In this document: positions 8,279 to 16,351 of the stretch, one piece after another
How the letters are laid out: every line of letters begins with the position of its first letter
How positions within the stretch are numbered: position 1 is the stretch's first letter
From: JBFLYC01 sp040756735
GTDB taxonomy: Bacteria; Bacillota; DSM-16504; Desulfitibacterales; Desulfitibacteraceae
DNA length: 64,000 nucleotides
Direction: 5' to 3'
NCBI GenBank assembly: GCA_040756735.1
Contig: JBFLYC010000011.1
Span: forward strand, 1 to 64,000
Translations under genes and position numbers: made by a program
The notes under the pieces: model-generated
What the model was told of the DNA's origin: nothing
What the model saw: the letters and a program-made list of their open reading frames with translations, nothing else
Databases searched by the model: none

Positions 8279-9262
8279 TTGAAGGAAGTTTTATCCCAGT
8301 CAGAAATAGACCTCTTATTAAATGCATTAGCCGCCGGAGAGATTACCACTGAAGACGTACAAAGGGATGTTAAGGCTAATGTAGTTAAAACCTATGACTT
8401 TCGTCGTCCCAATAAATTTTCTAAGGATCAGCTAAGGACCCTGTACATGATTCATGATAATTTTGCAAGGCTAGTGTCGAATTTTCTATCAGGATATTTA
8501 AGGACCAATGTTACTGTAAAGATTGCATCAGTTGATCAATTAACATATGAAGACTTTGTAGTGTCTATTCCCAGCCCCACTCTACTGGTGGCTTTTACCA
8601 TGGAACCATTAAAGGGTACAGCTGTTTTTGAGTGCAATCCGGCTTTTTCCTTCCCCATTATTGACCTTTTGTTTGGAGGACCAGGAGAAATGCCTCACCG
8701 CTTACGAGAGATGACTGATATAGAACTTAGTGTATTAAAAAAGCTTAGCAGCAAACTATTGGACAATCTGGTGTTTGCTTGGTCAGACATTTTCAGTTTT
8801 AAGCATTCAATTGAAAATATTGAGACGAATCCACAGTTCAATCAAATCATTTCTCCTAATGAAACTGTGGCTATAGTCACTTTAGCAACCACAGTTAACC
8901 ATACACAGGGAATTATAAATATATGTCTTCCTTATATAACCCTTGAAACTGTTATTTCAAAATTAACGGCCCATTATTGGTTTTCAAGCCAGGAAAAATC
9001 AGGTGTGGAAGAAGCCAAGTCTATTATTTTAAGAAAACTGGTCAAGGTTCCTATTGAAGTAACTGCGGTGATTGGACATGCAGAATTAACAGTTCGGGAA
9101 TTTTTGCAGTTGGCCGAGGGGGATGTTATACCTTTAGATGTAAAGATTGGTGATGATATAGAACTGCTAGTCAACGACCAGTTAAAATTTTGGGGACAGC
9201 CAGGTTTAGTTAAGGATAAGGCTGGTATACAGGTAACGTCAAAGGTATTTGGGGGGGAATAG
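8279..9262 (+). CDS. fliM: FliM, flagellar motor switch protein
   Basis: FliM forms the middle of the C-ring and receives CheY-P. The 327-residue protein opens with the CheY-binding peptide (EVLSQSEIDLLLNAL), continues with a CheC-like middle domain that has the conserved GGPG segment near residue 139, and ends with a SpoA/FliN-like domain (VTAVIGHAELTVREFLQLAEGDVIPL). The start is TTG at 8279 after GAAAGGGGG. It is followed four bases later by fliY, its partner in the switch. Confidence 0.95.
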   Translation: MKEVLSQSEIDLLLNALAAGEITTEDVQRDVKANVVKTYDFRRPNKFSKDQLRTLYMIHDNFARLVSNFLSGYLRTNVTVKIASVDQLTYEDFVVSIPSPTLLVAFTMEPLKGTAVFECNPAFSFPIIDLLFGGPGEMPHRLREMTDIELSVLKKLSSKLLDNLVFAWSDIFSFKHSIENIETNPQFNQIISPNETVAIVTLATTVNHTQGIINICLPYITLETVISKLTAHYWFSSQEKSGVEEAKSIILRKLVKVPIEVTAVIGHAELTVREFLQLAEGDVIPLDVKIGDDIELLVNDQLKFWGQPGLVKDKAGIQVTSKVFGGE

Positions 9263-9266
9263 TTAA

Positions 9267-10328
9267 ATGGGTAATTTTTTATCACAAGAAGAGATTGATG
9301 CCCTACTTATGCAGGGCACCTTTAATAATGATAATACCGACAACCCAGATGTTGAGACAGTGGATGAGTTGTTAGACATTGAAAAAGATGCCCTGGGGGA
9401 AATTGGCAACATTTCCATGGGGTCTGCAGCTACCGCTTTATCTGAAATTCTGCAGCATAAGGTAATAATAACTACACCGCGTATTACTATCACAACAGCC
9501 AAGCACCTACTTGAAAGTTTTAAAGTTCCCTACCTATTGGTAGATGTAAATTTTACTCAAGGGCTGCATGGGTCAAATATACTTATTATTAAAATTCCGG
9601 ATGCTGCGGTCATTGCTGATTTAATGATGGGAGGAGACGGAAATAATCCTGATGAGGAGCTGAGTGACATACATATTAGTGCTGTTGCTGAAGCTATGAA
9701 TCAAATGATTGGTTCAGCAGCCACTTCCATGGCAACTATTTTTGGAACCAGCGTTAAAATAGCTCCGCCTCTGGTCAATGTTGTTTATTTACAACAGGAT
9801 GAGGTATTTTACCCCAGGGATCTTAATGAGCCCATTGTAATAATATCCTTTGACTTGACCGTAGGAAACTTAATCGACAGTGAACTTATCCAGGTAATCC
9901 CCCTTGATGTAGCAAAACGAGAAGCCAAGATGCTTCTTGATCAGGATAAATTGCTTGGAAAACCAATTGAAAGCAAACCAACAAAAACAGAGGAAACTGA
10001 TGAAAAAGATCCTCCTAAAACACAGTCACTTGGAAGGACTGGACATACGGATAAACCTGCTCACAAAAATCTTGACCTGATTCTGGATGTGCCTTTAAAA
10101 GTCTCAGTTATTTTGGGTAAAAGTAAACGGCCTATTAAAGAAGTTTTAAACCTTATTCCTGGTTCCATTGTTGATCTGGATAAATACGCCAATGAACCGG
10201 TGGATATATTGGTTAATGGAAAACTTATTGCCAAGGGAGAAGTTGTTGTTATTAATGAGAACTTTGGAGTAAGAGTAACCAATATTGTCAGCCCAGAACA
10301 ACGACTTGATAATTTAAGGAAAAACTAG
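9267..10328 (+). CDS. fliY: FliY, motor switch protein with CheY-P phosphatase activity
   Basis: FliY of Firmicutes combines a CheY-binding peptide, a CheC-like phosphatase and a FliN domain. All three are here in 353 residues: FLSQEEIDALL (about 4-14), two phosphatase signatures (Asp41/Glu45/Asn48 in DALGEIGN, and a second site in SAVAEAMN), a charged linker rich in K, T and E (about 225-260), and a C-terminal FliN domain (DVPLKVSVILGKSKRPIKEVL onward). It is the last gene of the operon and ends just before a strong hairpin. Confidence 0.95.
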   Translation: MGNFLSQEEIDALLMQGTFNNDNTDNPDVETVDELLDIEKDALGEIGNISMGSAATALSEILQHKVIITTPRITITTAKHLLESFKVPYLLVDVNFTQGLHGSNILIIKIPDAAVIADLMMGGDGNNPDEELSDIHISAVAEAMNQMIGSAATSMATIFGTSVKIAPPLVNVVYLQQDEVFYPRDLNEPIVIISFDLTVGNLIDSELIQVIPLDVAKREAKMLLDQDKLLGKPIESKPTKTEETDEKDPPKTQSLGRTGHTDKPAHKNLDLILDVPLKVSVILGKSKRPIKEVLNLIPGSIVDLDKYANEPVDILVNGKLIAKGEVVVINENFGVRVTNIVSPEQRLDNLRKN

Positions 10329-10330
10329 AA

Positions 10331-10362
10331 AAAAAATAGGCAGCTTATTTAAGCTGCCTTTA
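10331..10362. terminator. Bidirectional terminator between fliY and the SASP gene
   Basis: AGGCAGCTT (10338-10346) and AAGCTGCCT (10351-10359) form a perfect 9-bp stem with a four-base loop. An A tract lies on the left and TTTAT on the right, so it can work for the rightward flagellar operon and for the leftward SASP gene that ends at 10374. Confidence 0.85.
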
Positions 10363-10373
10363 TCGATGGAGGG

Positions 10374-10550
10374 TTAATACAGGTTCCTTTGGTTTGCAAC
10401 GGTCTGTTCAGCTTTGGCTATGGCTAGTTTTACCAGGTTTCCACACTCTCTTGAAGGAACACTTCCCCAACCTTCATTCATTACAGTATTATAAACACCT
10501 AGTTCTTTTGCTAACTCATATTTGAGCTGTTCAGACATTATTTTTGCCAT
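10374..10550 (-). CDS. Small acid-soluble spore protein, alpha/beta type
   Basis: SASPs coat and protect DNA in the dormant spore. Reading leftward from ATG at 10550, a 58-residue protein is encoded with the clostridial alpha/beta SASP pattern: LKYELAKELGVY (about 9-20), the diagnostic GWGSVPSRECGN (about 27-38), and a lysine-rich second helix LVKLAIAKAEQ. AAAGGAGG lies seven bases before the ATG. The GerA-type protease usually cleaves SASPs near the KYE(I/L)A segment, which is present. It is convergent with fliY and shares its terminator. Sigma-G control is expected from the family; I did not see a convincing sigma-G promoter by eye. Confidence 0.88.
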   Translation of the reverse strand: MAKIMSEQLKYELAKELGVYNTVMNEGWGSVPSRECGNLVKLAIAKAEQTVANQRNLY

Positions 10551-10725
10551 TGACTTAACCTCCTTTTAATAAACCATCCATCATTTATAGTTTGATAAGA
10601 TTAAGTATAAAATAACCCTGGTTTTTTGTGGCGGGATGAAATTTCAAATGGTTGCGTTAGCTAATCATTATCACGTGTTTAAAAGTGAAATAATAAAATA
10701 AAATGATTAAAGGAAGTAAAATTTT

Positions 10726-11493
10726 ATGGAAAAGCAAGTAAGCATAATTAAGTATAAAAATGGTAAAAAAGAAAAAAAGCTTGATAAGGTAGCTGAGGAG
10801 GTTCCTCTGACAATTTTTCTTAATGGAGAGGAATTGATCACTCTTCTTTGCACACCCGAATATCTTGAGGACTTGGCAGTAGGTTTTTTGGTGGCGGAAG
10901 GAATACTTGTCCCTGAAGTAAACCTTAAAGTTCAGGTTCAACATGAAAAGGGCTTGATTTGGGTTGAAGCTGAAAAAGTAAGCAAGCTTGGAAAAGCAAG
11001 TTTTGGTAAAAGAATGGTTACAACTGGTTGTGGTAAAGGCACTAGTTTATTCCAATATCATGGCAGGGGAAAGATTGCTCATAACTTAATGGAAATTTCC
11101 ATAGAAAAGTTGTTTAGTTCTCTAAAAGAAATGCATGCAGTTTCTAATTTATATTTAAGTACAGGTGGTGTTCACAGCGCAGCGCTATCTGATACAGAAG
11201 GTAATATGTTGGTATTTAGAGAAGATGTGGGCAGGCACAATGCTGCTGACAAAATACTTGGTTATTGCATAAGGCATGAGCTGCAATTAATGGACAAAAT
11301 TTTTTTAACCAGTGGGCGAGTATCCTCCGAAATAGTGGGTAAAGTCGCCCAAATGGGTGTGCCTGTTTTAGTTTCCAGGGCAGCGCCAACTTCCATGGCA
11401 ATCAAATTAGCGGAAGAACTAGGATTGACGGTAGTGGGTTTTATGCGCGGCGGCAGGGCAAATATATATACCCATGTGGATAGAATTAGATAG
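10726..11493 (+). CDS. fdhD: FdhD, sulfurtransferase for formate dehydrogenase
   Basis: FdhD carries sulfur from a cysteine desulfurase to the bis-MGD molybdenum or tungsten cofactor of formate dehydrogenase. The 255-residue protein has EEVPLTIFLNGEE at about 24-36, a sulfur-carrying loop with Cys102 in TTGCGKGT, and the family segments TGGVHSAAL, FREDVGRHNAADK and LTSGRVSSEIV. The second cysteine of the E. coli CxxC loop is not present, as in many clostridial homologues. The ATG follows AAAGGAAG. No formate dehydrogenase gene lies in the window. Confidence 0.93.
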   Translation: MEKQVSIIKYKNGKKEKKLDKVAEEVPLTIFLNGEELITLLCTPEYLEDLAVGFLVAEGILVPEVNLKVQVQHEKGLIWVEAEKVSKLGKASFGKRMVTTGCGKGTSLFQYHGRGKIAHNLMEISIEKLFSSLKEMHAVSNLYLSTGGVHSAALSDTEGNMLVFREDVGRHNAADKILGYCIRHELQLMDKIFLTSGRVSSEIVGKVAQMGVPVLVSRAAPTSMAIKLAEELGLTVVGFMRGGRANIYTHVDRIR

Positions 11494-11511
11494 TATAAGA
11501 AAACCCTCACA

Positions 11512-11646
11512 ATTCAGGAGGCAAAGAAACAAGAAGCAAGAGGCATGAGAAAATTCTACTTCTAAGTTTTCTGAATGGATTGTGTCTCATTCATAAAGCA
11601 GTGGAAGTAGAATCCAACTTCACACCTCTAACTTCTCACCTCTAGT
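11512..11646. repeat. Palindromic intergenic repeat remnant
   Basis: The short space between two convergent genes contains ATTCTACTTC (11553-11562) and its exact inverse GAAGTAGAAT (11604-11613). They are flanked by imperfectly inverted purine-rich and pyrimidine-rich tracts (AGAAGCAAGAGGCATGAGA against CTAACTTCTCACCTCT). The style matches the hairpins near 21545 and 63160. It may also serve as a terminator region for fdhD. Confidence 0.4.
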
Positions 11647-11647
11647 A

Positions 11648-12169
11648 TTACCTGGTACCCTCATGGACTTTGACTTCTTGTGCTCCATGATTCTTTAGAA
11701 TATTTTCTGCTTCATCAATGGTATCTTCTGATGACCTAATGGCTACCATTATTTTATTTTGCTTTATTTTCTCTTCATAACGGCGTCCCTCTTGTTCTGG
11801 AATACCCCAGTCTACCAAACCACCGGCTACTCCACCGGTAGCGGCCCCCGAGAGTAGTCCTGCAATGGGACCAGCTGCAATTAGGGGACCTAAACCTGGT
11901 ACTACCAGAGCCCCAGCGCCTATCGCCAGCCCTCCTAATCCTCCAAGTACACCACCTGTTGTTATTCCATCAGCAAGAGTTCCGGCTTCCATGTCTCTTC
12001 CGCCGCCTTGGCCGCCTCCTTCACCCCGGCCGCCTTGCCCCCTGCCACCTTTTTGATCTTTTGCAAGAAGAGATATTTCCTTTTCAAAACCTGACCTGCG
12101 TAAATCTTCAATGGCTTCTTTTGCCACCCGCTCTGAATCAAATATGCCAACTACTGTTTTTTCACTCAA
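11648..12169 (-). CDS. YflT-type general stress protein with a Gly/Arg-rich linker
   Basis: The N-terminal about 45 residues (MSEKTVVGIFDSERVAKEAI and onward) resemble the YflT/GSP17M domain of general stress proteins. A Gly/Arg-rich linker follows (about residues 47-65), then a long Gly/Ala-rich hydrophobic stretch that could span or coat a membrane, then a C-terminal domain ending in EDTIDEAENILKNHGAQEVKVH. The start is TTG at 12169, seven or more bases after AAAGGAGGG. An upstream ATG at 12202 would place that ribosome site inside the coding region. The function is not established; a stress-related, membrane-associated role is inferred from family resemblance. Confidence 0.7.
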   Translation of the reverse strand: MSEKTVVGIFDSERVAKEAIEDLRRSGFEKEISLLAKDQKGGRGQGGRGEGGGQGGGRDMEAGTLADGITTGGVLGGLGGLAIGAGALVVPGLGPLIAAGPIAGLLSGAATGGVAGGLVDWGIPEQEGRRYEEKIKQNKIMVAIRSSEDTIDEAENILKNHGAQEVKVHEGTR

Positions 12170-12320
12170 AGTAAAAATTCCCTCCTTTAAAATTAAAGTC
12201 AAGTTTAGTTTAACTCCTTCATGAAAAATTATTCTTTGAAAATTGATGATAATTCTTTTTAAAATAAATTAATTGTGATAACCTAATTAAAGACAAGAAT
12301 ATAGGTGGTGTGTTGAACTT

Positions 12321-13583
12321 ATGGAAGCAATCAAGATACCCTATGGGCAGCAGAATATTAAATGGAAGCCGCCAGAAGGGTTTTCTGTGGAAATGATTTA
12401 TCCAAAAGATGCACCTGGGATTCCTGATCAAATAGGAGAAGTTGTAAGGGCTTTAGAAGAGCCTATAAACAGTAAAAAACTTGAAGATTTTAGTGGGATA
12501 AAAACAGTTGCCATAGTCATAAGTGATTTAACAAGACCAGTTCCAAATAAGATAATTCTACCCCCAATTATTAACAAGCTTGAAAAAATGGGTGTTAATC
12601 CTAAAGATATTAAGGTCATAGTTGGTACAGGTTTACACAGGGTTTCAACTCAAGATGATTTTGTAGAACTTTTAGGTGAGGACCTTGCTAACAAAGTTAC
12701 CGTGATTAGCCATGATGCTTTAGATGAGAAAATGCAGGTTCACTGCGGCATGACCAGATTAGGGACACCAGTTAAGGTTAATAAACACTATGTTGAAGCA
12801 GATTTAAGATTACTTACCGGCATGATTGAGCCTCATCAGATAGTAGGTTTTAGCGGGGGAGCCAAAGCCCTGGCCATTGGGCTGGGTTCTAAGGAGTTAA
12901 TTCAGGCCAATCATGCCATGTTAACCGATGAAAGGGCCCAATTGGGTAAATTAGAAGGTAATCCTCCCAGGGAAGATATAGATGAAGTTGGGAAAATTGT
13001 AGGGGTAGATTTTATTGTTAATGTTATAGTCAATAACAAGAAAGAAATTGTTAAAGCAGTAGCAGGGGATTTTCTGGCTGCTCACAAGGAAGGAGTTAGG
13101 ATAGCAAGAAAGCTCTTTGAAGTTCAAGTTGATAAACCGGCAGACGTCATAGTTGTTTCACCAGGGGGATATCCCAAGGATATTAATGCCTACCAGGCGC
13201 AAAAGGGGCTGCTCCATGCTGCCAGGGCAGTTAAGGAAAATGGGTATATCATATTGCTGGCTGAGTGTAGAGAGGGTGTGGGGGATGATAAGTTTTTAGC
13301 CACAATGGAACGATGCAAAAATCCCATGGAAGTCATTGATTATTTCAAAGCTCGTGATTTTGAAGTGGGTGTGCATAAAGCCTTCTTATGGTGCCGCTCT
13401 CTAATAAAAGCCAAGACTTACTTAATTTCACATGGCATTGATGATAAGACTGCTCGTTCTTTAATGGTACAAAAAAGGTCTAACATAGACGAAGTTCTTA
13501 AAGAAATAGATGGATTACCAAAAAATGCTAAGATTATTGTCATGCCTAAAGCTAATTCAACTATTCCAATGGTAGGCTGTTAA
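12321..13583 (+). CDS. larA: LarA family nickel-pincer racemase
   Basis: LarA interconverts L- and D-lactate, or in relatives other 2-hydroxyacids, using a nickel-pincer nucleotide bound covalently to a lysine. In this 420-residue protein the nickel and cofactor residues are His106 (GTGLHR), His172 (EPHQIVG), Lys182 (GGAKAL) and His198 (NHAML). Each is offset by exactly two from the Lactobacillus enzyme (108, 174, 184, 200). The DLTRPVP motif is at about 69-75. Cofactor-synthesis genes larB, larC and larE are not in the window. The true substrate cannot be read from sequence; many LarA homologues are not lactate-specific. Confidence 0.88.
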   Translation: MEAIKIPYGQQNIKWKPPEGFSVEMIYPKDAPGIPDQIGEVVRALEEPINSKKLEDFSGIKTVAIVISDLTRPVPNKIILPPIINKLEKMGVNPKDIKVIVGTGLHRVSTQDDFVELLGEDLANKVTVISHDALDEKMQVHCGMTRLGTPVKVNKHYVEADLRLLTGMIEPHQIVGFSGGAKALAIGLGSKELIQANHAMLTDERAQLGKLEGNPPREDIDEVGKIVGVDFIVNVIVNNKKEIVKAVAGDFLAAHKEGVRIARKLFEVQVDKPADVIVVSPGGYPKDINAYQAQKGLLHAARAVKENGYIILLAECREGVGDDKFLATMERCKNPMEVIDYFKARDFEVGVHKAFLWCRSLIKAKTYLISHGIDDKTARSLMVQKRSNIDEVLKEIDGLPKNAKIIVMPKANSTIPMVGC

Positions 13584-13641
13584 AAGTACTAGTACATTAC
13601 ATTGGGCTTTCGGTACTTAAGCCAGGAGTCCTTTTCTTTTA

Positions 13642-14583
13642 TTACAGCATTTTTTCGTAAAGCCAGGAAATAAAGCGGCCAAAATGATTTGCTACCGGTA
13701 AAACCAGCAAGGATGAGATAAGGTTGAAGATTGTTTGAGCATTAGCTATCTGGCGGGGCAGGGAACTTGAAGTTGATTCAATAAAGGTGCAAAATATGCT
13801 AAAAAAAGGCAAGAAGATGATTACTCCGCCAATATTTAATACTAAGTGTGCCAAAGCTACTTTTTGGGCTGCACGAGATGAATGAATTACTGCAAGAATT
13901 GCTGTAAAACAGGTGCCAATATTAGTTCCTAAAACAATTGCCATGGCGGTAGGTAAATCCAGATAACCATGGGGAGATATGGCTAAAAGTATTGCCGTTA
14001 CACCGCTGCTGGATTGAAGAATGGCCGTGCTTAGAAGACCAACCAGTATTCCATAAAAAGTGTGGTTATCAACTTTTGACCACATCATAACAAACAGCGG
14101 GTTGGATTTTAAAGGCGAGGCAGCCCAGGCCATCAAGTTCAATCCAGCAAGGATAATTCCAAAGAAAAATAAAATCTTACCCATAGGCTTAATCTTTGAG
14201 AAAGGAAGTAAACAAAATATCATACCTGATATTAATATGAAAAACCAAAAATTCCCCAAATCAAAGGCAATTAGTTGTGTTGTAAAGGTTGTGCCAACAT
14301 TTGTTCCGAGAATAATACCTATTGTTTGAGTAAACTTAAGTAAGTTGGCATTGACAAAGCCTATTGTCAGTACAGTAATTGCACTGCTGCTTTGCAAAAA
14401 CATGGTTACAATTGTTCCAAAGAAAAATCCTTTAAGGTGGCAGTCTGTAAATTTAGATAAGAGGATTTTTACTTTATGTGATTGATATTTTTCCAAAGTA
14501 GAGCTTATTAGGTGGATGCCCAACAATAGAACTGATAAACCTCCGAGAAAACACACTAGGTAAGCCAATGAGGATCCTCCCAT
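13642..14583 (-). CDS. Na+/phosphate cotransporter family membrane protein (short form)
   Basis: The 313-residue hydrophobic protein has the duplicated Na/Pi-cotransporter (PF02690) pattern: the first repeat has LQSSSAITVLTIGFVNA followed by GIILGTNVGTTFTTQ, and the second has LQSSSGVTAILLA followed by IVLGTNIGTCFTA. The QSSS motifs are the substrate and sodium site of the family. It ends after the membrane domain, without the C-terminal PhoU-like domain of longer bacterial homologues. It is convergent with larA. Transport of phosphate is inferred; other anions are possible. Confidence 0.88.
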   Translation of the reverse strand: MGGSSLAYLVCFLGGLSVLLLGIHLISSTLEKYQSHKVKILLSKFTDCHLKGFFFGTIVTMFLQSSSAITVLTIGFVNANLLKFTQTIGIILGTNVGTTFTTQLIAFDLGNFWFFILISGMIFCLLPFSKIKPMGKILFFFGIILAGLNLMAWAASPLKSNPLFVMMWSKVDNHTFYGILVGLLSTAILQSSSGVTAILLAISPHGYLDLPTAMAIVLGTNIGTCFTAILAVIHSSRAAQKVALAHLVLNIGGVIIFLPFFSIFCTFIESTSSSLPRQIANAQTIFNLISSLLVLPVANHFGRFISWLYEKML

Positions 14584-14717
14584 AAAAGTTTGTTTTAAAT
14601 TAGTTATTCATCTTTTCCATAAATATGCAAGTATTTTACTAACAAGCATTGTTCTTTACCGAGCTTTAAAGAAGGAATTTTATGAGTTAAAGCGAAGTTT
14701 TAATGGTGCCAAAAATC

Positions 14718-14749
14718 GGGGACTTTTCATATTTAGAAGTGGGATGTTA
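14718..14749. repeat. Relic of the GGGGACAT-type dispersed repeat
   Basis: The 293-bp space 14584-14876 has no gene. It holds GGGGAC (14718-14723) followed by TAGAAGTGGGATGTTA (14734-14749), which is repeated exactly in inverse orientation at 63162-63177. I see nothing else supported there except the ribosome site GAGAGGGGG before the next gene. Confidence 0.5.
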
Positions 14750-14876
14750 GACCTTTTGTCTTAGAATTCCCGCCTGCTGTAAGAGGTGTGTTTCTTTTTA
14801 TCTGTAAATACGCGAATTATTATAAATTTTAATAATTTCTATAGTCATTTGATATATAGCGAGAGGGGGAAATGCA

Positions 14877-15452
14877 GTGAAAGAACAAGACATTAGTGTT
14901 CAACTTAGTGAAAATCAACACATTAAAACTGAAGTTGAGGAGTTAAGCGGAGAGCAGGTGAAAAAGTGTTACCAGTGCGGCAAATGTACGGCAGGCTGTC
15001 CTGTAGCTTTTGCCATGGATAATCCTCCAAGGAAGGTCATTAGACTGCTGCAAATAGGATGCGGACAAGAGGCTCTAAAAAGCAATAGTGTATGGGTTTG
15101 TGCCACATGCGAAACGTGCTATGCCCGTTGTCCTAGGGGAGTGGATATTCCCAGGATAATGGAGGCAGTACGTAAGCTTGCTAAAAAGCAGGGCATTATC
15201 CCTGAAAAAAATGTCAACCTGTTCAGTGACTTATTCCTGAAGTCTGTTGAAAACAATGGCAGGGTCCATGAAATGGGACTAATTGTTGGCTTTAATATGA
15301 TGTCCCTTCAACCCTTTAAGGATGCTTTACTTGCTCCCAAGTTATTTTTTAATGGCAAAATAAGTCCAATTCCTCACAAGATCAAAAATCCCGGTGAAAT
15401 GAAAAGGCTGTTTGCAAAGGTAAGGGAAAAGGAAAAAGGGGGTGAAGCTTAA
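14877..15452 (+). CDS. hdrC: HdrC-like heterodisulfide reductase iron-sulfur subunit
   Basis: HdrC passes electrons between HdrA and the catalytic HdrB. The 191-residue protein has two ferredoxin-type [4Fe-4S] motifs, CYQCGKCTAGCP (residues about 32-43) and CATCETCYARCP (about 75-86), and no other domain, as in soluble HdrC. The GTG at 14877 follows GAGAGGGGG; an ATG five bases upstream runs into a stop after one codon. It is the first gene of a seven-gene operon in which each gene overlaps or closely abuts the next. The 4-gene Flx partner set downstream identifies this as the bacterial Hdr-Flx system, not a methanogen-type one. Confidence 0.92.
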   Translation: MKEQDISVQLSENQHIKTEVEELSGEQVKKCYQCGKCTAGCPVAFAMDNPPRKVIRLLQIGCGQEALKSNSVWVCATCETCYARCPRGVDIPRIMEAVRKLAKKQGIIPEKNVNLFSDLFLKSVENNGRVHEMGLIVGFNMMSLQPFKDALLAPKLFFNGKISPIPHKIKNPGEMKRLFAKVREKEKGGEA

Positions 15453-16351
15453 TGAAGTATGCTTACTATCCTGGCTGTTCGTTGGAATCAACAGGTATGG
15501 AATATAACCTTTCAGCAAAGGCAGTAGCCAAGCATTTTGGGGTTCAATTGGAGGAAATTGATGACTGGAACTGCTGTGGAGCATCAGCGGCACACAGTAC
15601 CAGCCATCTGCTTTCCATAGCCCTGCCGGCAAGGACCCTTGCTTTGGCTGAAAGACAAGGCCTTGATGTTGCAGTTCCCTGTGCTGCCTGTTTTAACAGA
15701 ATGAAGGGTGCACAGATTGAGGTGAGAGAATCCCCTAAAATGCGGGATACAATTCAAGAAGTAATAGACATGGAATATACCGCACAATATGAAGTCAAGG
15801 CGTTACTTGATGTCCTGGTAAACGAATTAGGCATTGGCAGGATTAAAGAAGCGGTAACCAGACCCATTTCCGGTTTAAAAGTAGCTGCCTATTATGGATG
15901 CTTGTTGGTAAGGCCGCCCAAAACCATGTGTTTTGACGACCCGGAGGATCCACAAACCATGGATAAGCTTGTGGAAGCATTGGGCGGAGAAGCCGTTAAT
16001 TGGTCATACAAAGTAGAGTGTTGTGGTGCAGGGCATTCCACAATGAAGCCTTCTGTGGGTATACCCATGATTAAAGATATTATCAAAAATGCAAAGCTTA
16101 ATGGAGCAAATTGTTTTATTACTGCCTGTCCCCTGTGCTTTTTAAATTTAGATATGAGGCAGGCTGCAGCTGGTGAACTGGCCAAGGACTCTTTCCAGAT
16201 GCCGGTGTTTTATTTTACACAGTTAATGGGCATGGCAATAGGCTATTCACCAAAGGAATTAGGTTTAAACAAGCACTTTGTTGACCCAATGAAGCTTTTA
16301 AATGACAAGGAAATTTTTAGACATCCCGATACAAGGAGGGAAAAGGCTTGA
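15452..16351 (+). CDS. hdrB: HdrB-like catalytic subunit with two CCG domains
   Basis: HdrB carries the non-cubane iron-sulfur clusters that reduce a disulfide-type substrate. The 299-residue protein has both CCG signatures: WNCCGASAAH with PCAACFNRM (about 37-75), and ECCGAGHST with TACPLCFLNLD (about 190-235). In bacteria of this type the in vivo acceptor is not coenzyme M-S-S-coenzyme B; in sulfate reducers a DsrC-type protein has been proposed. No dsrC is seen here. The ATG overlaps the hdrC stop by one base. Confidence 0.92.
   Translation: MKYAYYPGCSLESTGMEYNLSAKAVAKHFGVQLEEIDDWNCCGASAAHSTSHLLSIALPARTLALAERQGLDVAVPCAACFNRMKGAQIEVRESPKMRDTIQEVIDMEYTAQYEVKALLDVLVNELGIGRIKEAVTRPISGLKVAAYYGCLLVRPPKTMCFDDPEDPQTMDKLVEALGGEAVNWSYKVECCGAGHSTMKPSVGIPMIKDIIKNAKLNGANCFITACPLCFLNLDMRQAAAGELAKDSFQMPVFYFTQLMGMAIGYSPKELGLNKHFVDPMKLLNDKEIFRHPDTRREKA

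Noticed and set aside
11865..12174. Pro-rich + strand frames opposite the YflT-type gene
   Set aside because: They arise from the complement of Gly-rich codons; the minus-strand gene has a start, ribosome site and domain pattern.
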